Below, piece after piece: positions 1-6,384 of a stretch of 6,384 bases of DNA. The notes beneath the pieces were generated by a model. That model saw only the letters and a list, made by a program, of their open reading frames with translations. It was not told where the DNA came from and searched no databases. Positions within the stretch are counted from its first letter, which is position 1, and the number at the start of each line of letters is the position of its first letter. The position numbers and the translations under genes were made by a program. This stretch comes from B21-G16 sp003644825 [NCBI: Candidatus Zhuqueibacterota bacterium]. Its GTDB lineage: Bacteria > SM23-31 > B21-G16. The stretch lies in assembly GCA_003644825.1 (NCBI GenBank), contig QNDJ01000107.1, positions 1 through 6,384 of the forward strand, read 5' to 3'.

Positions 1-999
1 AAGTATAATATTGTATTCATCGGTGAATACCACCGGATAAAACATGATGTAGAATTGATTCAAAATCTCATTCCCCGATTATACAGAGCAGGAATTTATA
101 ACCTGGGAATTGAATTTGGTTGCTACGAGTACCAGAATAAAGTTGATTCCCTAATAACAGCAGACAGGTATGATGAAGACCTGGCAAGGTGGCTTATGTT
201 TAAATCGTTTGTTGCCTGGGGTTACAAAGAATATATGGACATTTACAGAAAAGCCTGGGAACTGAATAAGTCCCTTCCAGAAGATGCGCCAAAATTCAGA
301 GTGATAAATCTGGGATACAGAGCTAACTGGAGATTCAGAAAGGAAAATATGACACCTGAACTGTGGAGAAAAGTATGGCACAAAGGTAACCCAGATGTCT
401 ATATGGCTAATGTAATACTGAAAGAATTTGTTGATAAAGGTAAAAAAGCTCTTATATACTCGGGTTCACATCACGCTTTTACTCACTACTATCAGCCAAT
501 TTATGATTATGAAAACAGGAAATTTATAAGGTTTAACAAAAACAGAATGGGAAATGTAGTATATCATAAAATTCCAGATAAGGTTTTCAATATTTTTCTT
601 CATTCTCCCTGGCCCACAAAGAGAAGTTTTAATGAAAATACTTATCCTGTGGATGGAGTAATTGATATCATAATGAAAGAATTTAAGAATAAAAGAGTTG
701 GTTTTGATGTGAAAGGTTCACCATTCGGTAAATTAAGTGATGACGATACATATTACTCAATTGGCTACCAGAACCTTACATTAAGCACCTTTTGTGATGG
801 GTATATTTTTCAGAAACATTTCAGTGATTATACAGGATGCACTGTCGATACCATCTTCATTACAGAGAAAAATTTTAAGGAAGCAATTGAATTTCTTCCA
901 AACCCAGAAGCAAGAAAATTCATCAAAAAACCTGCGGATTTTATCAAAGGAATACAAAAAGATGCTGATATGAAGAAAAGATTTAAACACTTGAAATAA
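1..999 (+). CDS. ChaN/EreA-like (Tiki superfamily) protein, 5' end missing
   Basis: The frame is open from base 1 to the TAA at 997-999, giving 332 visible residues; the true start lies left of the window. A TTG at 55 could be read as a start, but the 18 codons before it already encode the family motif, so it is internal. Visible near the N-terminus is VFIGEYH (G8, E9, H11) with H15, then GIEFG with E38, and later a strand-turn motif SGSHHAF with H157 and H158. A GExH motif, a downstream acidic residue and a late G-x-H motif are the pattern of the ChaN/TraB/erythromycin-esterase-like fold, which includes haem-binding, esterase and metalloprotease-like members. The segment MANVILKEF before the late His motif also fits that fold. 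The C-terminal part (DGYIF near residue 266, then a Lys-rich tail) has no recognised function. No membrane segment is visible, and a signal peptide would be off-window. Substrate and reaction are unknown; the fold assignment is from motif recognition only. Confidence 0.6.
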   Translation, partial: KYNIVFIGEYHRIKHDVELIQNLIPRLYRAGIYNLGIEFGCYEYQNKVDSLITADRYDEDLARWLMFKSFVAWGYKEYMDIYRKAWELNKSLPEDAPKFRVINLGYRANWRFRKENMTPELWRKVWHKGNPDVYMANVILKEFVDKGKKALIYSGSHHAFTHYYQPIYDYENRKFIRFNKNRMGNVVYHKIPDKVFNIFLHSPWPTKRSFNENTYPVDGVIDIIMKEFKNKRVGFDVKGSPFGKLSDDDTYYSIGYQNLTLSTFCDGYIFQKHFSDYTGCTVDTIFITEKNFKEAIEFLPNPEARKFIKKPADFIKGIQKDADMKKRFKHLK

Positions 1000-1062
1000 A
1001 TATTAGACGTTAACAATATACCTGTTGTACATTACTATGGAAGTAATAAACATTAAAGTAGA

Positions 1063-1096
1063 AATACCCCGATAGATTAATATCTATCGGGGTATT
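1063..1096. terminator. Probable bidirectional intrinsic terminator
   Basis: A perfect inverted repeat pairs 1063-1077 with 1082-1096 (15 bp) around a TAAT loop, with a CCCCG/CGGGG block in the stem. On the plus strand it is followed by a T-rich run (1099-1118) that overlaps the 3' coding end of the peptidase gene. On the minus strand it starts 5 bases past the peptidase stop codon and is followed by a weaker T-rich stretch (TTTCTACTTTAATGTTTATT). Lying between two convergent genes, it probably ends transcripts from both. The plus-strand gene stops 63 bases before it. Confidence 0.85.
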
Positions 1097-1101
1097 AGTA
1101 T

Positions 1102-3825
1102 TTATTTTCTTTTTTTCTTGAGGAAAGGCACACCTTTTTTAATCCATTCTGGAGCTTTTTCTCCTTTCAGATAATGCCCGAAGAATTCAATCTGTCTTTT
1201 AGCATAATCTATCTGGTTTTCCTTAATTCTTAAGCTATGGTTTTCACCGGGATATACAAGCATTATCATAGGTTTCTGCATCCTTCGCATACCATTGAAC
1301 AATTCGATTCCCTGATGCCAGTCAACTGCACCATCTTTATCACCAAAGGCAACCAGCAAAGGTGTTTCAATATTCTGCATATTGAACAGGGGTGAATTTA
1401 ACATATAAGAGTCAAGGTCTTTCCAGAATGGGTCTGGAAATCTTCCCTGACTCGTTTCAAATATGACCTGATTTGTAACCCCTGTATTCCAGTAGACCTC
1501 GCTATACATACTGATCAGGTCCGTCAGAGGTGCCCCTGCTATAGCTGCTGAAAACAGTTTTGACTGTGTAATTATGTAACAGGTCTGGTATGCACCCCAG
1601 CTGTGTCCCATCAGACCAATTTTTGTTTCATCAATAAATCCTTTTTCAAGAACTTTTTTTACAGCCGGTACCACACAATTAACAGCAGAAACTCCAGGCA
1701 TTCTATCTTTATAAACTATATCAGGCCTGTATACAAAATATCCAAGACTTGTAAAAACAGCTACATTATATGCTCTTCTCCTTGAGGGAACAACATATCT
1801 ATGCAGGGTTTGTGAAAGTCTTTGATAAATATATACAATCATAGGATACTTTTTACCGGGTTCAAAGTTCGCTGGATAAAATAAAGCACCCTGAAGTTTA
1901 ACGCCATCTGCATTTTCATAATTAATAAGTTCTGAATGGCCCCAGAGAAAATTTCTCTGCTGGGGGTTTGTATCTGTTAATTTTTTTGGATTCAGAAAAT
2001 CCCCTTTGGTATAAAATATATTGGGTGACTGCTCATACGTTTCAGAAATGTAAATGAACTTATCGCACTTTTTCGCCTTCTGCAATCTTGAGATATATTT
2101 ATCTTCATAAATTAATTTTACTGGCTTTTTCCCGACTTTCAACCTGTAAAAACCTGATTTTTTTGATAACTGACCAAAAGCAGAAAGATAAACTGGTTTA
2201 GATGGGTCAATATAATCTTCTTCTCTTTCCAGCCTGTAGACCCTGAATCTGATTTTATTTTTATTTCCATCTGTCAGGCAAACAGGATTTTTGCCATCCG
2301 GTTTGATGTTCCAGACGTTGTACTGGTCGTAAATCAGAATTGAACTATCAGCTTTTGTCCAACCTGCAAACCCCCATGGTGGTTTCGGGTCCCGCGGATA
2401 ATCAAATTCCGTATTCCAGAAGGTCGAAGGCAGACCAAGGGTTATATTAGTATGAACATTTGCTTTTATGTCATAAGTCCACCAGTTTTTATCTCTGAAA
2501 TAAAGAAGATAATTACCATCAGGAGAAGAACCACTAACTACATCCTGTTTTTTTAGTATTAACTTAGCCTCTCCTGTTTTCGTATCTACTATGTAAACAT
2601 CTGCAAAAGGAACTTTAAAAGCAGGTTGATAGGGAATTCGGTTCAGTCCGTAAGCATGTTTCTGGTCCCCTGTAAGGTATACATACTTCAAGTTTTTATG
2701 AGCAAGCTGTACAAATTTGTTATCATCAATATGCCAGACTGAAAGATAACTAAAAGTGCTGTCAGTTCTGGCGGTTTTCATCTGTCGTGGCTGAATTTCA
2801 ATATCTTTCCAGTGCCATACATCAACATTTGCAGGTTTTAATTCTTCTTTTTCTTTTTTCTTTTTTTTCTTATCTTCTTTTTTTTCAGGTTTTTTCTTCC
2901 ATTCCATAATACCAAAGAAAACAGCACTGTTATCTTTCGACCATACTGGCTTTCTATAAGTTACAATTCTCATTCCTTCAGGAAATGTTTCATCCTTTAG
3001 TGGATTATAAACTTTCTTTTCACACTTTTTACCGATATTTCTAAGAACAATAACTGAATGATTATCCTGCAAGTATTTCTTATCTTCTATACTTTTAAAG
3101 AAAGCAAGAGCAGTTCCTTTTTTATTCCAGGTAAGTTGAGAATAAGACGCTTTACCACTGTCTATTACTTTAACAGTATTGTTTTTAAGGTTATAAAGAT
3201 GCACACCATTACCGCTTTTTCCTTCTGCATCAATTACACAGGCAAAGAAGTTTCCTTTTTTATTAAAAACATATTCAGATACATTACCGATATTGAGTTC
3301 TGTTTCTTCATCAAGGTTTCGGAGAATTACATCCGAACCTTTGCTTTTTCTTCCTTTTGCTTTATATTTTTTCATAGCAATATACTTTCCATCATCTGAA
3401 AAAGTGAAAGAATTCACATCATCGAATACAATCTTTTTGCCGTTTTCAAGGTTCAACAGTCCCATTTTCATCTTGATTGGTTTTTTAGATTTCCGCATTT
3501 TCTCCATCTCTTTTTCAGAATATCCAATTCTAAAAGCAACCCATTTTGAATTCTTCGAAAATAAAGGGTTTGTTCCCAGAGCAAATCTAAAAGTCGAATC
3601 GGTAGAAACATTTTTAACAAATAGAGTGTCATCCATTTCTACAACAGATAATTCATAAGCAATCCAGTCTCCATTCTCAGAAATAGCAGTTCTTCTAATA
3701 CTTTGCCATTGAGCATAATCCTCCGGTGTAATTGGTTTTTTCTTGTCCTGACCAAAAAGAATTGAAAAAGAAAATAAGATAAATACGATGTTTAAAAAAG
3801 CAACCTTTTTAGTTGAAATTCTCAT
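1102..3825 (-). CDS. Secreted S9-family serine peptidase (prolyl oligopeptidase-like)
   Basis: A complete gene of 907 residues. Residues 1-25 form a signal peptide: Lys at 6-7, a hydrophobic core at about 9-24, and a likely cleavage after G25 before QDKKK. Residues about 35-610 look like the S9 beta-propeller, with PD40/TolB-like strand patterns such as SENGDWIAY (49-57), SDDGKYIA (143-150) and SKDNSAVFF (296-304). Residues about 630-890 form the alpha/beta-hydrolase domain: nucleophile motif GHSWGAY with S742, acid D831 in GDKDGAV, and H863 in PGENHSL, so the triad is complete. The GHSWGAYQT and AGAP pattern resembles the roughly 900-residue S9 peptidases common in Bacteroidota and relatives rather than classical cytoplasmic prolyl oligopeptidase. 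It presumably cleaves short peptides in the periplasm; exact specificity (dipeptidyl-, acylaminoacyl- or oligopeptidase) cannot be read here. There is no type IX sorting tail; the protein ends in KKKRK. The ATG is supported by AAGGAG six bases upstream and by the signal peptide. An unusual Lys-rich insert lies at 310-330. Confidence 0.93.
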   Translation of the reverse strand: MRISTKKVAFLNIVFILFSFSILFGQDKKKPITPEDYAQWQSIRRTAISENGDWIAYELSVVEMDDTLFVKNVSTDSTFRFALGTNPLFSKNSKWVAFRIGYSEKEMEKMRKSKKPIKMKMGLLNLENGKKIVFDDVNSFTFSDDGKYIAMKKYKAKGRKSKGSDVILRNLDEETELNIGNVSEYVFNKKGNFFACVIDAEGKSGNGVHLYNLKNNTVKVIDSGKASYSQLTWNKKGTALAFFKSIEDKKYLQDNHSVIVLRNIGKKCEKKVYNPLKDETFPEGMRIVTYRKPVWSKDNSAVFFGIMEWKKKPEKKEDKKKKKKEKEELKPANVDVWHWKDIEIQPRQMKTARTDSTFSYLSVWHIDDNKFVQLAHKNLKYVYLTGDQKHAYGLNRIPYQPAFKVPFADVYIVDTKTGEAKLILKKQDVVSGSSPDGNYLLYFRDKNWWTYDIKANVHTNITLGLPSTFWNTEFDYPRDPKPPWGFAGWTKADSSILIYDQYNVWNIKPDGKNPVCLTDGNKNKIRFRVYRLEREEDYIDPSKPVYLSAFGQLSKKSGFYRLKVGKKPVKLIYEDKYISRLQKAKKCDKFIYISETYEQSPNIFYTKGDFLNPKKLTDTNPQQRNFLWGHSELINYENADGVKLQGALFYPANFEPGKKYPMIVYIYQRLSQTLHRYVVPSRRRAYNVAVFTSLGYFVYRPDIVYKDRMPGVSAVNCVVPAVKKVLEKGFIDETKIGLMGHSWGAYQTCYIITQSKLFSAAIAGAPLTDLISMYSEVYWNTGVTNQVIFETSQGRFPDPFWKDLDSYMLNSPLFNMQNIETPLLVAFGDKDGAVDWHQGIELFNGMRRMQKPMIMLVYPGENHSLRIKENQIDYAKRQIEFFGHYLKGEKAPEWIKKGVPFLKKKRK
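2836..2898 (-). other. Lys/Glu-rich insert in the S9 peptidase propeller
   Basis: Codons 310-330 of the peptidase encode 21 residues of which 19 are charged (13 Lys, 5 Glu, 1 Asp), including six consecutive Lys at 319-324. The coding strand is almost pure purine, with two runs of eight A (complement of 2861-2868 and 2878-2885). It lies between two propeller strands (VFFGIMEW before, VDVWHWKD after), so it is most simply a disordered surface loop. The frame continues intact through it. Confidence 0.85.
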
Positions 3826-3831
3826 ATTAAA

Positions 3832-3837
3832 CTCCTT
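3832..3837 (-). promoter_or_regulatory. Ribosome binding site of the S9 peptidase gene
   Basis: On the minus strand AAGGAG lies six bases before the ATG at 3825. It is a full Shine-Dalgarno match at good spacing and fixes the start chosen for the peptidase. It sits in the 70-base gap after the BNR-repeat gene, where no terminator hairpin is visible, so the peptidase may be translated from a shared transcript. Confidence 0.8.
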
Positions 3838-3895
3838 ATTTATGTTAATATCAGGATAAATTAATTACAGGTTTACACCAAATTTTACAATATAA

Positions 3896-6384
3896 TTAAC
3901 GAATAAGAGAAATTTTTATAGATTTCATAAAATCACCGGTTTTCATCAAACCTATATATGTTCCACTGGTAACAGATTTACCATAATTATCTTTTCCATC
4001 CCAGGTAACAGAGAACCTGCCTGCTGGATATCCCTGAGCAACAACAGTTCGTATCTCCTGACCCAGTGCATTATAAATCTTTATAGTTACAAAGGTATGA
4101 TGTGCAACAATAAAATCAATTTTTGTATTAGAATTGAATGGATTTGGATAATTCTGAAATAATTCATATTCTTTTAAACCCAAGCCGTATTTACTATTTT
4201 CAATAGAAGTTGTCTTTAGTAATGAACGTTCATAAATACCATTACCATGTGTTACAGCCCTAATTTTTCTATTAGCCGGTGAGATAGAAAGGTCCATTAC
4301 CAGAGCAGCAGTAGGCATTCCTTCTTTAAATTCCTGCCAGGTTTCTCCATAATCAGTGGAAACATATACACCGATATCATTTCCAGCATAAATATGATTA
4401 TAATTTTCCGGGTCAACAATAACGGCTGAAGTTGGAACATCAGGCAAATTTCCCCTATCAATATCATCCCATGTTTTACCACCATCTTCAGTGCGGTATA
4501 AATGGGACGAACCAAAGCCCGACAATGTCAAATAAACAACTCTATCATTATGAGGAGAAACGACTATATCAACATAATATCTATCAGGAAGATTACCGGT
4601 AATATTTTTCCAGGCAATTCCCCCGTCTGTTGATTTAAAAACTTCCGCTCTTCTATTTTCATCTGGCACTGTTGTTGCATATACAATATCAGGATTGCTA
4701 CTCGAAATACCAATTGAAAGAACAGGATTCCCGTTCAGAGGGTTACCACCGTTCATAACCTTCCAGCTCGAACCCATATCTTCAGTTTTATATATATGGT
4801 TATCACCTGCATACATAATCCAGGGATGAGAAGGCGATAAAATGTAAGGGGCTAAAAAACATACGTTTTTTCTTTCAAAACTACCTGATATTTTAGACCA
4901 GGAAAGTCCACCATCAGTTGAACGATATATATTTAGATACTGTGAAGAACCATATAATATTTTATTATCCAGGGTATTAATAGCACAATAACCACCATCT
5001 CCGCCGATTAGTTCGGTTGTCCAGTTTGGGCTACCCATGAACATTGCTGTTCTGTTATCCTGCATTCTTCCTAATGCAAGTTCCGGATTTGATGTAGAAG
5101 ATGCAAATCCATTATAGAATTGTGCTGTAATATACTCATTATTGAGTTCCTTAAAAGTTTTACCACCATCTGTAGTTCGATAAACACCACCGTCATTACC
5201 AAAATAGACTACATCAGGGTCAGTCGGATGATCTGCATAGACATGATGGTCAACATGCATTCCTTTTACTATTTTGAGAGAAATTCCACCGTTATTAGAA
5301 TAATAACATTCAACTCCAGCACAGATAATCTTATTATTGTCTTCAGGATTAACCCTCACATAGTGAGAAAACCAGCCCTGATATCTGGCATAGTCAATTC
5401 TTGAAAGTTTTGCCCAGGAAAGGCCATTATTTATACTTCTGTACAGTCCGATTGATTTAAATCTATCAGCCACATCCGCATAAACAATATTGGGATTCTT
5501 TTTATATATTGAGAGAAGCGTTTTCCCTGTCCAGCTTAACGGTAGCCCGTTAGAAAGCTTTTCCCAGTTTTTACCACTATCGGTCGTACGATAAATACCA
5601 GAACCCGGACTGCCAAGATTTCCACAGGATATATACACAATATTTGTGTCAACAGGGTTAATAGCAATATCTACAGCCATAAGTGATGAATGTATTTTTT
5701 TCCAGGTTTTTCCTGCATCAATTGATTTATATGTTCCATCTGAAGTTCCTGCGTAAATAACATCGGGGTTTAAAGGATTAATTTTTATAACAAGAACCCC
5801 CCTTTTCTGATTATATGACCAATCCAGACTTTTTTGCCAGGTATTTCCACCATCAGTAGTTTTTAAAATACCTATTCCATAACTTCCTCTTGTTGTGCGA
5901 ATATATAATCCACCAATAGACGAATCATAACCATATACTTCCCCTGTACCTATATAAATTATCTTTGAATTTGTGGGATTAATTGCAATAGCATTTACTC
6001 CAAGAACTGGAAACCCTGTATCAATATATTCCCATTTATAATAATCTCCAATTTCATCTTTTAAAGTAAGTCGCCATAGACCACCACTTGCTGCACCGGC
6101 ATATATTATATCAGGATTATCAGGAACAACTGCAATGGCAATTGTTCTACCACCTCTGTTTATAGGACCTATTGATGTCCAGGTATCCATATTATTATTC
6201 ATAATACTTTTTTTATACAGATGCTTTCTTGAATATTCAAAAGCTTTATAGTATCCATCGTTGGGGATGTCATTTGCCGGGTAAGATCGCTGAGCAGAAA
6301 GAAATCTAAGAGCATTTAAAGCATCACTTGGAAATTTTCTACATCCCGTTAAACAGGTTTTTTTATCTTTGTTCAGAATAAATA
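3896..6384 (-). CDS. BNR-repeat beta-propeller protein with type IX secretion sorting domain, N-terminus missing
   Basis: The frame is open from the TAA at 3896-3898 to the right edge, giving 828 full codons (numbered here from the codon at 6380-6382). An ATG at 6202 lies inside the gene: the 60 codons before it read as protein, with RSYPANDIP and DGYYKAFEYSRK, the segment that usually precedes the propeller in this family. The propeller starts at WTSIGPINRGGR (about residues 68-79). At least ten BNR/Asp-box units (S/T-x-D-x-G-x-x-W, such as TTDGGNTW, STDGGLSW, TEDGGKTW) lie between about 174 and 683. A central conserved block carries HVDHH (376-380), NDGG (396-399), MQDN (440-443) and GGDGG (460-464). 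The C-terminus (739-828) is an Ig-like sorting domain. Such proteins are often labelled sialidase, but I see no FRIP motif, so enzyme activity is not supported. It resembles the double-propeller architecture of sortilin or GH74 proteins. It probably acts at the cell surface or outside; its role is unknown. Confidence 0.9.
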   Translation of the reverse strand, partial: FILNKDKKTCLTGCRKFPSDALNALRFLSAQRSYPANDIPNDGYYKAFEYSRKHLYKKSIMNNNMDTWTSIGPINRGGRTIAIAVVPDNPDIIYAGAASGGLWRLTLKDEIGDYYKWEYIDTGFPVLGVNAIAINPTNSKIIYIGTGEVYGYDSSIGGLYIRTTRGSYGIGILKTTDGGNTWQKSLDWSYNQKRGVLVIKINPLNPDVIYAGTSDGTYKSIDAGKTWKKIHSSLMAVDIAINPVDTNIVYISCGNLGSPGSGIYRTTDSGKNWEKLSNGLPLSWTGKTLLSIYKKNPNIVYADVADRFKSIGLYRSINNGLSWAKLSRIDYARYQGWFSHYVRVNPEDNNKIICAGVECYYSNNGGISLKIVKGMHVDHHVYADHPTDPDVVYFGNDGGVYRTTDGGKTFKELNNEYITAQFYNGFASSTSNPELALGRMQDNRTAMFMGSPNWTTELIGGDGGYCAINTLDNKILYGSSQYLNIYRSTDGGLSWSKISGSFERKNVCFLAPYILSPSHPWIMYAGDNHIYKTEDMGSSWKVMNGGNPLNGNPVLSIGISSSNPDIVYATTVPDENRRAEVFKSTDGGIAWKNITGNLPDRYYVDIVVSPHNDRVVYLTLSGFGSSHLYRTEDGGKTWDDIDRGNLPDVPTSAVIVDPENYNHIYAGNDIGVYVSTDYGETWQEFKEGMPTAALVMDLSISPANRKIRAVTHGNGIYERSLLKTTSIENSKYGLGLKEYELFQNYPNPFNSNTKIDFIVAHHTFVTIKIYNALGQEIRTVVAQGYPAGRFSVTWDGKDNYGKSVTSGTYIGLMKTGDFMKSIKISLIR
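3899..4168 (-). other. Type IX secretion C-terminal sorting domain
   Basis: The last 90 residues of the BNR-repeat protein begin YELFQNYPNPFN, continue through an Ig-like strand series (VTIKIYNALGQEIRTV, then WDGKDNYGKSV, then SGTYIGLMK) and end KSIKISLIR. The YPNPFN opening, the YNALGQ strand and the short basic end are hallmarks of the type A sorting signal (FlgD-like Ig fold) that is recognised by the type IX machinery and cleaved after outer-membrane passage. This predicts surface or extracellular location and implies that the genome encodes a type IX system elsewhere. Confidence 0.88.
4334..5863 (-). repeat. Asp-box (BNR) repeat array, protein level
   Basis: About eleven units of the Asp-box turn recur through this part of the propeller protein, at visible-codon positions near 174, 219, 265, 315, 361 (degenerate: NNGGISL), 402, 487, 532, 583, 630 and 674. 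The spacing is mostly 43-50 residues, as expected for one per propeller blade, with a wider gap between 402 and 487 that holds the QDN and GGDGG motifs. The repeats are conserved as protein and diverged at DNA level, so this is an old repeat array rather than a recent tandem duplication. Confidence 0.85.

Noticed and set aside
55-57. TTG as the start codon of the left gene
   Set aside because: The frame is open upstream to base 1 and those codons encode the GEYH family motif, so the TTG is an internal Leu.
3293-3658. Open frame of 121 codons on the plus strand, and a neighbouring one at 3058-3399
   Set aside because: Both lie antisense within the peptidase gene, have Phe/Ser/Ile-rich translations expected from the complement of Lys/Glu-rich codons, and show no recognisable domain.
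3853-3881. Promoter-like TTGGTG, 17 bases, TATCCT on the minus strand before the peptidase gene
   Set aside because: Matches to the sigma-70 consensus are weak (3 of 6 and 4 of 6) and easily arise by chance in AT-rich DNA; no clear FCB-type promoter (TAnnTTTG) was found either.
5120-5404. Open frame of 94 codons on the plus strand
   Set aside because: It lies wholly opposite the BNR-repeat gene and has no domain pattern; it is a shadow frame.
4334-5863. Recent tandem DNA duplication within the repeat array
   Set aside because: The units share only the Asp-box turn; the DNA between units is diverged, with no long direct repeats seen by eye.
3896-6384. Sialidase (neuraminidase) function for the BNR-repeat protein
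   Set aside because: Asp boxes are structural and occur in many propellers. No FRIP motif or arginine triad is evident, and the N-terminal and C-terminal parts match a general secreted propeller protein.

Overview
This AT-rich window holds three protein-coding genes packed tightly together; two of them run off the window edges. No RNA genes, mobile elements or CRISPR arrays were seen, and no stretch over about 100 bases lacks a gene. I found no convincing new multi-gene system. This looks like an ordinary chromosomal stretch with a few points worth checking.

The organism is most likely a member of the Fibrobacteres-Chlorobi-Bacteroidetes (FCB) superphylum. The best evidence is the C-terminal sorting domain on the rightmost gene (NYPNPFN followed by an Ig-like strand pattern), typical of cargo of the type IX secretion system. 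The secreted S9 peptidase also has a signal peptide ending in the FGQ pattern common in that group. A clear AAGGAG ribosome binding site precedes the peptidase gene. True Bacteroidia often lack such sites, so a lineage such as Ignavibacteriota, Calditrichota or a related candidate phylum fits better, but the phylum is not settled.

Layout: positions 1-999 (+) carry the 3' part of a gene for a ChaN/EreA-like (Tiki superfamily) protein whose start lies left of the window. Positions 1000-1101 are a short convergent intergenic region with a perfect 15-bp hairpin (1063-1096) that probably ends transcription from both sides. Positions 1102-3825 (-) encode a complete, exported S9-family (prolyl oligopeptidase-like) serine peptidase of 907 residues with an intact Ser-Asp-His triad. 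After a 70-base gap, positions 3896-6384 (-) encode a large BNR-repeat beta-propeller protein with a type IX secretion sorting tail. Its reading frame stays open to the right edge, so its N-terminus is outside the window.

The two minus-strand genes lie head to tail with no visible terminator between them and may be cotranscribed. Both products leave the cytoplasm: the propeller protein probably goes to the cell surface or medium, and the peptidase, which has no sorting tail, probably stays in the periplasm. The sequence does not show that they share a pathway.
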